Below, piece by piece: positions 24,622-33,152 of a stretch of DNA of 55,091 nucleotides. The notes beneath the pieces are model-generated. The model did no database searches. It saw only the letters and a list, made by a program, of their open reading frames with translations, and had not been told where the DNA came from. Both the position numbers and the translations under genes were made by a program. Source of the DNA: CAYLNH01 sp964384625 (GTDB taxonomy: Bacteria; Verrucomicrobiota; Lentisphaeria; JABSQK01). The DNA lies in contig CAYLNH010000012.1 of NCBI GenBank assembly GCA_964384625.1, forward strand, positions 1-55,091. The letters run 5' to 3'. Within the stretch, counting starts at the first letter, position 1, and each line of letters starts with the position of its first letter.

Positions 24622-25962
24622 ATGCGTAACTGTTTGAAGATTGTCATTGTCGGGGGCGGCAGTGTCAACTGGGTGCCGCGGATCGTAAAGGACATGTTGC
24701 TGACGCCATGTCTGCAGGACGCGGAATACGTGCTGTATGATATCAAGGCTTCGGCCGCTCGTTTAACCGGCAGACTGCTGCAGAAACTGGTGCAGGAACT
24801 CGATTGCGGCGCCACGATCACGGCGACGGATGACCGGGCTGCAGCGTTCAAAGGCGCGCACTATTACGTGATCACCATCTCCACCGGGGGGCTGCCGTCG
24901 ATGGCGCATGATCTGAGGATTCCGGAGGAGTACGGGATCTACCATACGGTTGGCGACACGGCCGGGCCCGGCGGCTGGGCCCGGGCGATTCGGAATTTTG
25001 ATGTATTTGTCGGTCTGGCGGAAGCGATCAACCAGCACAGTCCCGGGGCGATGGTGTTGAACTATACCAACCCGATGACGTTCCTCACCAATGTCTTGGC
25101 GCTTACCTGCGACGGGCCCGTGGTTGGGTTGTGTCACGGGCTGTTCGAAAGCCTCGAGTTTTTGGAACGCTACTATCGCATCCGACAACCGGATAAACTG
25201 GCCGTGGCATACAGCGGTCTCAACCATTTTTTCTGGATTACCAAGGCGAAGTATGGTCGCCGCGATCTGCTGAAGGACTTGCGTCGGAAACTGGCGACAA
25301 AGACATTCGCGGATCTCGGCAAAGAGTATACCGCGGACGCCATCGGCTTCTTCTCGCACTGCGATCTGGCCACGGAGCTGTTTCGTACTGCCGGCGTCAT
25401 GCCGTTCACGGCTGATCGACACACGTGTGAGTTTATGACCCCCTACATCACGTCGAAAGCAAACCTGAAGAAGTATCGTCTGCATCGAACGACAATCGAG
25501 TTCCGCCGCGAGCTCTTCAGGAATACGCAGCAGAACGTGAGAGATCTGATCAAGGTGAAGGAACTGCCGGCGGAGTATCGCGAGCGAACGCGGGAGACCG
25601 CTGCGGACATCATTGCGGCGCACGCGACCGGCGGCATATTCCCCGACGTCGGCAATGTGCCGAACGTCGGCCAGATGCCGGATCTGCCGTCGGGCACTGT
25701 GGTCGAGACGCCGATCATGGTCGACGTCAACGGCTTCACGCCGTTGCCGCAGCCGCGTCTGCCGGCGGTGGCTGCAGGGCTACTGCAGCCGTGTGCGAAC
25801 GCCGTCAACATGACGGTCCGGGCATGCTTTACCGGCGACCGCGATCTGGCCCTGCAGGCCTTGCGCATTGACCCCACTTGTGCCAGGCTTAATCTCGATG
25901 AGATTACCGAGATGGGTACTCGGTTGCTGCGGGCGCACAGGAAGTGGGTTTCGTGTTTCTGA
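24622..25962 (+). CDS. glycoside hydrolase family 4 enzyme
   Basis: A 446-residue intracellular enzyme. GH4 members cleave alpha- or beta-glycosides by an NAD- and metal-dependent redox mechanism. The NAD-binding loop is IVIVGGGSVNWVPR at residues 7-20. NYTNP at 147-151 and CHG at 171-173 carry conserved substrate- and metal-binding residues, and an LNHFFWI segment follows. This pattern is close to the alpha-galactosidase/alpha-glucosidase/alpha-glucuronidase group; the exact substrate cannot be read. It lies 171 bases after the toroid gene and 37 bases before the first DUF4838-like gene, so the set is probably one operon degrading imported oligosaccharides. Confidence 0.93.
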   Translation: MRNCLKIVIVGGGSVNWVPRIVKDMLLTPCLQDAEYVLYDIKASAARLTGRLLQKLVQELDCGATITATDDRAAAFKGAHYYVITISTGGLPSMAHDLRIPEEYGIYHTVGDTAGPGGWARAIRNFDVFVGLAEAINQHSPGAMVLNYTNPMTFLTNVLALTCDGPVVGLCHGLFESLEFLERYYRIRQPDKLAVAYSGLNHFFWITKAKYGRRDLLKDLRRKLATKTFADLGKEYTADAIGFFSHCDLATELFRTAGVMPFTADRHTCEFMTPYITSKANLKKYRLHRTTIEFRRELFRNTQQNVRDLIKVKELPAEYRERTRETAADIIAAHATGGIFPDVGNVPNVGQMPDLPSGTVVETPIMVDVNGFTPLPQPRLPAVAAGLLQPCANAVNMTVRACFTGDRDLALQALRIDPTCARLNLDEITEMGTRLLRAHRKWVSCF

Positions 25963-25999
25963 GATTTACCGAAAGCAGGGAGAAACCAAGGAGATCCCT

Positions 26000-28375
26000 A
26001 TGACCAGACGACGGCTCCAGGCGGCAGTGCTTGCGGCGGTGCTGCCGGTATTGACTGTTCAGAGCGCGGAACCGACCAGGTTCACCGCGGCGGCGGAGAA
26101 GCGGGCGAAGTTGCTGGCGCAGGTGCGGCAGCAGGACGCCGCTCGCGCCGCCAGGAAGAAGGCCGGCCCCGTGGTAACCATCGTGAAGGCTGGACACCCG
26201 CAAGCGGTCATCGTGTGCACCGCGGGCAAGATGCCGAAGGGCAGACGCGGCCGTGCGACCGGCGATATGGCTGCAGCCCTCCTGCTGCAGTCATGGGTGG
26301 AGTTGATGAGCGGTGCGAAGCTGCCGATTGCCGCGCAGAAGACGGCCGGCAAACCGGCAGTCTACGTCGGCGCCGCGGCTGTCGCCGCCGGTTGCAGGGT
26401 CGACGACATCAAGAGCAAGACCGATGAAGGCCTGCGCGTGCGTTGCGACGGCACGGATGTCTTTATCGCGGCGCAGTCCGAAGCGGCGCTGGTGCGGGCT
26501 GTCGGCCGCTTCCTGGAGAATGAGTTCGGTTGCCGCTGGTTCACGGACTTGCCGTGGGGCCGCGAGTATCCGGAGGCCGAGACGTTGACGGTATTGAAGG
26601 ATGAATTCAGCGAGAAGCCGACGGCGTTGTATCGGCGGATCTGGGGGCCGGAGGGCGCCTTCCGCAATGCAACGTGGAGGTCCTGGAACGGCCATGGTGG
26701 TCGCGCCATCCCGATGGGACACAGCTGGAACTTCCTGAACAAGGACGATTTTGAGCAGCATCCGGAATGGTTCCGCATGGATGCGAACGGCAAACGCGTC
26801 AAAGGGCATTGGCCGAATCTGGGCAATCCGGAGGTGCGCAAGATGTTCATGGCCTGGGCGATGAAAGCCAGTGCCGGCGGCAAGCGCGGCATCTCCTTGT
26901 CGCCGCCGGATGACCACCGGGTTGACTACAGTCCGGAAGCGAAGAAATGGGATGAGCCAAAGGAGATCGACCCGACGGCGGAACGGGTATCGATGACGAA
27001 CCGGTTTCTGTACATCGCCAACGAAGCGGCGAAGAAGATCTATGAAGTGAACCCGGATGCGTTGTGCGGCTTCTACGCCTATTCCGATTATACGATGCCG
27101 CCGACCAAGCCCGCGTTGAAGAAACTGTCACCCAACCTCTGCATCTGGATCGCGCCGATCCGGTACAGCCGTTACCATCCGCTGGGCCATCCGAACTCGC
27201 CGAGCCGGCAACTGCTGAAAGAGATGGTCCTGGGCTGGGGCGAGTGCGCCGATAAACTCGGCTGGCGCACCTACAACTACAACCTGGCCGAGGTGAATGT
27301 GCCGTTCTCGAAGATCACGGTCTGGTCGCATGACATCCCGCTCCTGCACAAGCTCGGCTGTATCGGCACCAACCTGGAATCGCAGAACGCCTGGGAGATC
27401 TACGCGCCACACCTGTATCTGTCAATTCGACTGGCGTACGACCCGACGTTGGATCCCTGGCTGATCATGGCCGACTATTGGGACAAGTGCTATGGCCCGG
27501 CGGCCGGGCCGATGGAAAAGTACTGGATGCAGATCGACGAAAGCTTCGCGAACATCAAGTCCGAAGCCGGCTCGTTCCACGCGCTGCACCTGGTGTACAC
27601 GCCGGAACGCATCAAACAGCTGGGCGCGCATCTGGACAAAGCCGAGAAGCTGGCTGCCGGAGGATCGAAGAACCAGCAGTACCGCGTCATGGTGGCGCGC
27701 CGCGGCTACCGACGGGCAGTGTACTGGCGCCGATTCTTCGACGCCACGAATCGTGGCGATGTCGACGGCGCGAAGAAGATCTACGACGAGTGGGCTGCGT
27801 TCGTGCAGGACTCCCTGAAACGCAAACACTCAAACAAATACTCCTACACCTACCTGCGGCGTTTCATCTCGAAGAATCTGGACAACGCCTATAGAGCCGT
27901 GCACCCGAAGGACGCTCCGGCCAACAAGGTTCTCGCCGTCCTGCCGGACGAGTGGAAGACAGCGACCGGCGACGAGATCAGGAAAGCCGGAGCCAAGGGC
28001 AACCCGTATGAGGTAAACTACGACGATTCCTCGTGGAAGACGATCAAGACCTACAGCGACACGCGCAATGCCCAGGGACTGCCGGAATACTTCGGCGACA
28101 TGTGGTACCGCGTGAGCTACAAGGCGCCGAGGAGTTCCAAGGACCTCCTGCTTCACTTCCAGAAGGCCGACCGCAAGGTGACGGTTTACATCAACGGCAA
28201 ACAAGTAAACGAGAAAGAGCAGGAAGGGTTCCGCGGGACAACGGTCGACATCAACGGCCACCTGAAACCCGGCGAGGATAACCAGATCACCGTCCTGGTG
28301 CGGCACATCCCGATGCCGGAACTCTTTCTTGGCGGCATTGTCGGTCCCATCTATCTGATCGAGAAGGGTAAGTAA
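26000..28375 (+). CDS. secreted DUF4838-like glycosidase, copy 1
   Basis: A 791-residue protein with a signal peptide (LQAAVLAAVLPVLTVQSA). The N-terminal domain resembles that of GH20/GH67-type enzymes (MSGAKLPI, then RAVGRFLENEFGCRWFTD). The central DUF4838-like barrel contains RIWGPEGAFRNATW, NLGNPEVRKMFMAWA, ISLSPPDDHRVDYSPEAK and GFYAYSDYTMPP. A C-terminal beta sandwich (MWYRVSY, VTVYINGKQVN) recalls the accessory domain of beta-galactosidases. The start at 26000 has AAGGAGA. DUF4838 proteins are common in PVC and Bacteroidetes polysaccharide loci, mostly uncharacterised. A paralogue follows after 10 bases. Confidence 0.75.
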   Translation: MTRRRLQAAVLAAVLPVLTVQSAEPTRFTAAAEKRAKLLAQVRQQDAARAARKKAGPVVTIVKAGHPQAVIVCTAGKMPKGRRGRATGDMAAALLLQSWVELMSGAKLPIAAQKTAGKPAVYVGAAAVAAGCRVDDIKSKTDEGLRVRCDGTDVFIAAQSEAALVRAVGRFLENEFGCRWFTDLPWGREYPEAETLTVLKDEFSEKPTALYRRIWGPEGAFRNATWRSWNGHGGRAIPMGHSWNFLNKDDFEQHPEWFRMDANGKRVKGHWPNLGNPEVRKMFMAWAMKASAGGKRGISLSPPDDHRVDYSPEAKKWDEPKEIDPTAERVSMTNRFLYIANEAAKKIYEVNPDALCGFYAYSDYTMPPTKPALKKLSPNLCIWIAPIRYSRYHPLGHPNSPSRQLLKEMVLGWGECADKLGWRTYNYNLAEVNVPFSKITVWSHDIPLLHKLGCIGTNLESQNAWEIYAPHLYLSIRLAYDPTLDPWLIMADYWDKCYGPAAGPMEKYWMQIDESFANIKSEAGSFHALHLVYTPERIKQLGAHLDKAEKLAAGGSKNQQYRVMVARRGYRRAVYWRRFFDATNRGDVDGAKKIYDEWAAFVQDSLKRKHSNKYSYTYLRRFISKNLDNAYRAVHPKDAPANKVLAVLPDEWKTATGDEIRKAGAKGNPYEVNYDDSSWKTIKTYSDTRNAQGLPEYFGDMWYRVSYKAPRSSKDLLLHFQKADRKVTVYINGKQVNEKEQEGFRGTTVDINGHLKPGEDNQITVLVRHIPMPELFLGGIVGPIYLIEKGK

Positions 28376-28385
28376 GGAGAGCCTG

Positions 28386-30725
28386 ATGAAGCACCTAAGT
28401 ACATGCATTGTCTTGATCGTTTGTCTAGGGGCCTGGCTGCCAGTACGCGCCGCCGACATCGTCAAAGCCGGAAAAGCCAAGGCCGTCATTGTCATGGCAC
28501 CGGACGCCTTCGCCTGGAAGCCGCCGGCGAAGAAGAGACGCCGGCGCCGGGGTCAGCCGAAGAGCCGCTTTGCCGATGTCCGACTGGCAGCGGACGAACT
28601 CATTGAGCACATCGAGAAGATGAGCGGCGCGAAGCTCGAGGTGATCGCCAAAGGTACGGACCTCGGCGGCCGCACGCCGATCTATCTGGATCAGGCAGCG
28701 GACGCCAGGCTCGATGCGCTGACCAAGAAGACAAGCATGGATCCCGCCGCGTTTACAATTGGCGTGACGCCAACCGCAATCTCGATTCGCGGCCTGTCGC
28801 CCGAAGGCAGTCTGTTCGGCACCTACGAACTGCTGGAGCAACTCGGCGTCCGCTGGTTCATGCCGGGCGATGTCGGCCGGGTCGTGCCGCAGTCGAAGGA
28901 CGTGACGGTGAAAGATCAGCAGACTGCGCAAGGGCCCTCGTTTGCCGCGCGCTGGACGGCCGGCTACGCCAGCAAGTTTCCGCGCTGGCAACGCCGCAAC
29001 CGCATGGGCGGGCCGTTCTTCCCGCCGGCACACGGCGTGCACCTGCCGAAAACACACAGCTTCAAGGAGCACCCGGAATACTACGCCTTGATCGGCGGTG
29101 TGCGGAAGAAACGGCAGCTGTGCGTTTCCAACCCGGAAGTCGTGAAGGGCGCTGTGGCAACGGTTCGCGCCTACTTCAAAAAGAACCCGAATGCGCCCTG
29201 GATCGGCATCGGCCCGCATGACGGACGCGGCTTCTGCGAATGCGACAAGTGCAAGGCGCTCGACGGCGGCGATTGGGATCCGTTCGCCGCACATATGTCC
29301 ATGAGCGATCGGTATATCTGGTTCTTCAACCAGATCCTCGACGGCATCAAGGACGAATTCCCGAAGAAGAAGGTCTGCTTCTACTCCTACGCCGCGTACA
29401 ACCGGCCGCCGGTCAAGCACAAGCCGAACCCGCGCATCATCCCGGCGTTTGCGCCCATCACGCTCTGTCGCATTCATGGCATCGGCAATCCGATCTGCCC
29501 GGAAAAGGACAAGTACTACCGCTGGCTGATCCAGGAATGGGGTAAGATTATCCCGGAGGTCTACGATCGCGGCTACTGGTTCAACCTCGCCGATCCCGGC
29601 TTCCTGTTCCCGATGGTCCATCGCATTCGCAAACAGATCCCGATCTCGAAGAAACTCGGCATCACCGGATGGCGCGTGGAATGCCTCGCACACTGGGCCA
29701 GCGAGTGTCCGTCACTCTACATCGCCGGCAAGCTGATGTGGAACGTGGACGCCGACGTCGACGCCTTGATGCTCGACTTCTACAAGAGCTATTTCGGCGC
29801 CAAGGCAGCGAAGCCAATGCAGAAGTACTTCGAGCTGATGGACCACAGTGTTCGCGATACCGACGCGCACACTGGGTCGTCCTACAGCATCCCGCAACTC
29901 TACCCCGACAAAGTGCGGAAGCGGGGCTACGCCTTGCTGGCTGAAGCCGACGAGGCCGCCGAAAACGAGACGTACAAGAAACGCGTGCTGATCTTCAAAC
30001 AGGTCCTGGACTACACCGACGCATTCATCAACATGATCAACCAGCGCGCCGGGCACCAGTGGAAAGAGGCCAACACCTCCTTGAAACGCATCGACGACAC
30101 GCGGGAGATCCTGGCTGCGTACGACGTCGAACTGGTGACGAAACGCTACGGCATTTCCTACATGAAACGGTTTTTCCGTCACTGCACGGAACAAGGCTAC
30201 GAACGCGCTGTGACCAAGGGCAAGGTCCTCGGCGGCCTGCCGGACGAATGGCACTTCAATCTTGACCCGGGCCGCATCGGCGAATCGCTGGAATGGTTCT
30301 CGATCGATCTGACCGGCGGCAATTGGTGGAAGCTGCGGACGTCAACGGCGTCCTGGAGCGACCAGGGCCTCCGCGTCTACAAAGGCGATGCCTGGTACCG
30401 GCAAACAGTCAAACTGGGGGCCATCCCGAAGGACGCCAAAGTGTTCCTCTGGTGTGGCGGCGTTGACGAGAAAGCGAAGATCTGGGTCAACGGCAAGCCG
30501 CTGGGCGAGAGTCCCGGCAAAGCGTTCTTGCCCTTCGAAGTCGATGCCACGGCCGCGGTCAAGGCTAACGCCGAAAACGTCGTCGTCTTCCGCGTGACCA
30601 ACAACACCTTGAACGAGCTCGGTACGGGCGGCATCACGGCGCCGGTATTCTTCTGGACGCCCCACGGCAAGGACCACAAAGCCGAGCAGGGGGGCGAGGA
30701 CGTGACTCCGGAGGAGTTCAAGTAA
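28386..30725 (+). CDS. secreted DUF4838-like glycosidase, copy 2
   Basis: A 779-residue paralogue of the preceding gene with a signal peptide (CIVLIVCLGAWLPVRA). The domain order is the same: an N-terminal alpha/beta domain (MSGAKLEVI, FGTYELLEQLGVRWFMPGD), a central barrel (VSNPEVVKGAVATVRAYF, IGIGPHDGRGFCECDKCKAL, VCFYSYAAYNRPP) and a C-terminal beta sandwich (AWYRQTVKL, KIWVNGKPLGES). A strongly basic insert (KKRRRRRGQPKSR) lies near residue 55, where copy 1 has a shorter basic stretch. The start at 28386 has AAGGAGAGCC. It ends the operon; the next gene has its own promoter. The two copies may act on different linkages of one polysaccharide. Confidence 0.75.
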   Translation: MKHLSTCIVLIVCLGAWLPVRAADIVKAGKAKAVIVMAPDAFAWKPPAKKRRRRRGQPKSRFADVRLAADELIEHIEKMSGAKLEVIAKGTDLGGRTPIYLDQAADARLDALTKKTSMDPAAFTIGVTPTAISIRGLSPEGSLFGTYELLEQLGVRWFMPGDVGRVVPQSKDVTVKDQQTAQGPSFAARWTAGYASKFPRWQRRNRMGGPFFPPAHGVHLPKTHSFKEHPEYYALIGGVRKKRQLCVSNPEVVKGAVATVRAYFKKNPNAPWIGIGPHDGRGFCECDKCKALDGGDWDPFAAHMSMSDRYIWFFNQILDGIKDEFPKKKVCFYSYAAYNRPPVKHKPNPRIIPAFAPITLCRIHGIGNPICPEKDKYYRWLIQEWGKIIPEVYDRGYWFNLADPGFLFPMVHRIRKQIPISKKLGITGWRVECLAHWASECPSLYIAGKLMWNVDADVDALMLDFYKSYFGAKAAKPMQKYFELMDHSVRDTDAHTGSSYSIPQLYPDKVRKRGYALLAEADEAAENETYKKRVLIFKQVLDYTDAFINMINQRAGHQWKEANTSLKRIDDTREILAAYDVELVTKRYGISYMKRFFRHCTEQGYERAVTKGKVLGGLPDEWHFNLDPGRIGESLEWFSIDLTGGNWWKLRTSTASWSDQGLRVYKGDAWYRQTVKLGAIPKDAKVFLWCGGVDEKAKIWVNGKPLGESPGKAFLPFEVDATAAVKANAENVVVFRVTNNTLNELGTGGITAPVFFWTPHGKDHKAEQGGEDVTPEEFK

Positions 30726-30936
30726 GCCACTCCCGAAACCTGAGCCGGCCCTGAGACACCTCTGCCGGTGCTTCCATGCGGGGGTGTTGCGGCACGAGAA
30801 AACCCCGAAGGAGCGCAATCCGCCGCCTCAACGGCTCGTCTCCGGGCCACCGCCCGGGAGCCGTCCCCTCTTCCCGAACAACGGCCGCAGCGGCATCCCG
30901 CCGACCGCAATTTCTCCAGCGCCCCCCGAAATACCC

Positions 30937-30966
30937 TTGACATCCAAGCGAAACACCCCATATTAA
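30937..30966 (+). promoter_or_regulatory. sigma70-type promoter of the regulator gene
   Basis: TTGACA at 30937-30942 and TATTAA at 30961-30966 are separated by 18 bases. The pair lies about 60 bases upstream of the GntR/LacI-type gene in an AT-richer stretch, and is followed by a long-spaced inverted repeat. Confidence 0.65.
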
Positions 30967-30972
30967 CCGTAT

Positions 30973-31012
30973 CATAAGTGTATTTTTCAATAACAATCAT
31001 AGCGCACTTATG
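30973..31012. promoter_or_regulatory. inverted repeat, candidate autoregulatory operator
   Basis: CATAAGTG (30973-30980) and CACTTATG (31005-31012) form perfect eight-base arms about three turns apart (32 bases start to start), just downstream of the promoter and ahead of the regulator's start. That is the expected place for an operator at which the regulator represses its own operon. Confidence 0.45.
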
Positions 31013-31026
31013 CTGAGGATTGGTTG

Positions 31027-32130
31027 ATGAAGATTTACGCGAAAACACGTGAGCAGCAGGTATATGAGCATCTGTTGAACGAGATCACCAGTGGAGCAAA
31101 GCAGTCGAATACGCGTCTGGCCGGGGTCCGCAGCCTGGCGAAGCTGTATGGGGTCAGTGCCTTTACTGTGCAGAAAGCCCTGAAGCGCCTGGAGCAGCAG
31201 GGATTGATCGAGCAGCGGCAGGGGTCCGGTTCGTATGTCAAGGAGATCTACCAACCGCAGACAACGGCGGACAACGCCCTGCTGTATATGCATGCCTACG
31301 GTGACATTTTCTCAGAAACCGTTGGCGGTCTGTGCCGGGTCCTGCAACAGCAGGGGAAACTGCCGATCGTCATCGACAGCCGGGAAACCGGTGCGGATGA
31401 GCTGTTCCGCCGAGTCGCGTTCTCGGACATCCGGTTCCTCGTCGTCAATGCCAACAACAGATTCCCATTTGAGCTGCTCGCGATGGATGCGCTGAAGGAG
31501 AAGACCATCATCGGGATCTACCAGTGGGAAAGCGACATCGTTCCGAAGAACTGCTATCGCGTTCTGTGTGATTGGGAGTTTGGGTGTCGGGAAGCAGCCG
31601 CACACTTTTGGGCTGCGGGACACCGGAGAGTGGTGATTGTTGAATCAACCGGCCACTCCGAAGTCCTCAAGTCCCAGACGGCGACAGAAGAAGAGAAGAT
31701 CAAGAACTGCGGCAAGGGCTACTTCTTCATGAAAGCCTGGCAGGAGTACGGCGGGGAGTGCGTCGTGACAGAAACCAGGGGCGCGGCACAGAGCAACCAT
31801 TTGGTTGAGCCGGACGTGATGAAGTCTGCTCTTACGGCCCGGAAGCCGGCAACCGCAGTGTACGGAACTCGCGATCTCGAGGCCTGGTCTTCGAGCAAAT
31901 TCATTTCTGCCGAACTGCCTGAGCTGTTGGCAGACATCGAGTTCATCGGCTGGGGCAACACGCCATGGAGCTACTTGAGCAGCTCGCCGATCAGTACGAT
32001 CGATTGGAACACGCAGGAGTTGGTCGAGATCGTTGGAGGCATTATTCAGGCCGAAAGCAATGGGGAGCCGGCAGATGCCGGGAATCGGATTTCTCAGGTG
32101 AAGCCCAAGCTACTGATCAAGAAGGACTGA
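31027..32130 (+). CDS. GntR-type HTH regulator with LacI-like sensor domain
   Basis: A 367-residue regulator. A winged helix-turn-helix of the GntR type fills residues 5-70 (REQQVYEHLLNEITSG, AGVRSLAKLYGVSAFTVQKA, LEQQGLIEQRQGSGSYV). A periplasmic-binding-protein-like domain follows (HFWAAGHRRVVIVEST, DIEFIGWGNTPWSYLSSSPI), as in AraR-type and other GntR/LacI hybrids that sense sugars. The ATG at 31027 is preceded by GAGGATTG; a TTG directly before it could also serve. It is the first gene of an operon reaching 41324, with gaps of 35, 12, 1 and 23 bases, so it probably controls these enzymes. Confidence 0.9.
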   Translation: MKIYAKTREQQVYEHLLNEITSGAKQSNTRLAGVRSLAKLYGVSAFTVQKALKRLEQQGLIEQRQGSGSYVKEIYQPQTTADNALLYMHAYGDIFSETVGGLCRVLQQQGKLPIVIDSRETGADELFRRVAFSDIRFLVVNANNRFPFELLAMDALKEKTIIGIYQWESDIVPKNCYRVLCDWEFGCREAAAHFWAAGHRRVVIVESTGHSEVLKSQTATEEEKIKNCGKGYFFMKAWQEYGGECVVTETRGAAQSNHLVEPDVMKSALTARKPATAVYGTRDLEAWSSSKFISAELPELLADIEFIGWGNTPWSYLSSSPISTIDWNTQELVEIVGGIIQAESNGEPADAGNRISQVKPKLLIKKD

Positions 32131-32165
32131 CCGGGAACCGCAAGCCGGTTCCTAAGGAGAAAGCC

Positions 32166-33140
32166 ATGAAAGGAAGACTACGAAGAAAGGCGTTTACGCT
32201 CATCGAAGCCTTCGACAGGCTCAGGACTCGATCATGTTTCACATTGATCGGGCTGCTCGCGTGCCAAGGCGTAGCTTGGAGAGCGAAGCGCTCAATGAAG
32301 TTCACCCTCATTGAGCTTCTGGTGGTTGTTGCCATTGTCAGTGTCCTGGCCGCCATGCTGCTTCCGGCGCTGAGTCAGGCCAGGGAGATGGCGAGACGGG
32401 TCGTCTGCGTCGGCAACCTGAAACAGATCGGCCTCAGCACGCAGCTGTATGGCGACGACTACGACGACCGGCTGCCGTGGATCAACACGGCGCCCACGTG
32501 GGGCAAGCCGGCACTGCTCTGGCGCAGCGAAAAGAACAACGGCCCGAGCACCGGTCTCAACGTCCTGGGCCACCTGATGGCCGGCTACCGCGAAACGGGG
32601 AAAGGGGCATACGGGCTGACTCCAGAACTTCTGAACTGCCCCTCCATGAAGGACATCGACGGGGATCTGGGTACGGCCTGGACTTCATCCGATGACATCA
32701 AGAGGAGCTTTGAGAAGACCGGGGCCAACCACCAGACCTACTGCCACTACGCCGCCAACACGAAGCTCGCATTCCAAACCCATGGCGACGGCGCCTATGG
32801 CAGGATTGCCTTGTGTGCCGACAAGGATCTGCCATGGGTTGCCGACTCATTCCGCGTGAACCCGACCAACGACCAATGGGCCAGCCACCAGGCCAGTGAT
32901 GGATTACGGGCAGCCGGATTCCACATCCTTCGCTTTGACGGATCGGCGCGTTGGTACGCCGACTCACCGGGCTACTTCAGCTACCGCTACCAGCCGGGCC
33001 CCATGCTTGAGAACCACCTCAACAGTGTCGTCGGCTCACTGCCGCCGAGTTACCACAAGGAATGGTATCTGGGCAACTACAGCATAAACGGCGCCTTGTG
33101 GCGATACGAAGCCAAGTACACCTACCGACTGCTCAAATAG
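32166..33140 (+). CDS. pseudopilin-like secreted protein with reiterated cleavage motifs
   Basis: A 324-residue protein with the N-terminal methylation/cleavage motif of type II secretion and type IV pilin subunits, FTLIELLVVVAIVSVLAAML, followed by NLKQIGLSTQLYGDDYDDRL. Near the C-terminus HILRFDGSARW matches the DG motif of PVC pseudopilins (DUF1559-type). The motif starts three times in a row: FTLIEAFDR, FTLIGLLACQ and FTLIELLVV, separated by short inserts. Normal leaders are 6-20 residues, while here about 44 residues precede the last site. The DNA of the first insert contains CCTTCGACAGGCTCAGG. The start at 32166 has AAGGAG. It sits inside a glycosidase operon. Confidence 0.85.
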   Translation: MKGRLRRKAFTLIEAFDRLRTRSCFTLIGLLACQGVAWRAKRSMKFTLIELLVVVAIVSVLAAMLLPALSQAREMARRVVCVGNLKQIGLSTQLYGDDYDDRLPWINTAPTWGKPALLWRSEKNNGPSTGLNVLGHLMAGYRETGKGAYGLTPELLNCPSMKDIDGDLGTAWTSSDDIKRSFEKTGANHQTYCHYAANTKLAFQTHGDGAYGRIALCADKDLPWVADSFRVNPTNDQWASHQASDGLRAAGFHILRFDGSARWYADSPGYFSYRYQPGPMLENHLNSVVGSLPPSYHKEWYLGNYSINGALWRYEAKYTYRLLK

Positions 33141-33152
33141 GGAACCCGGCCA

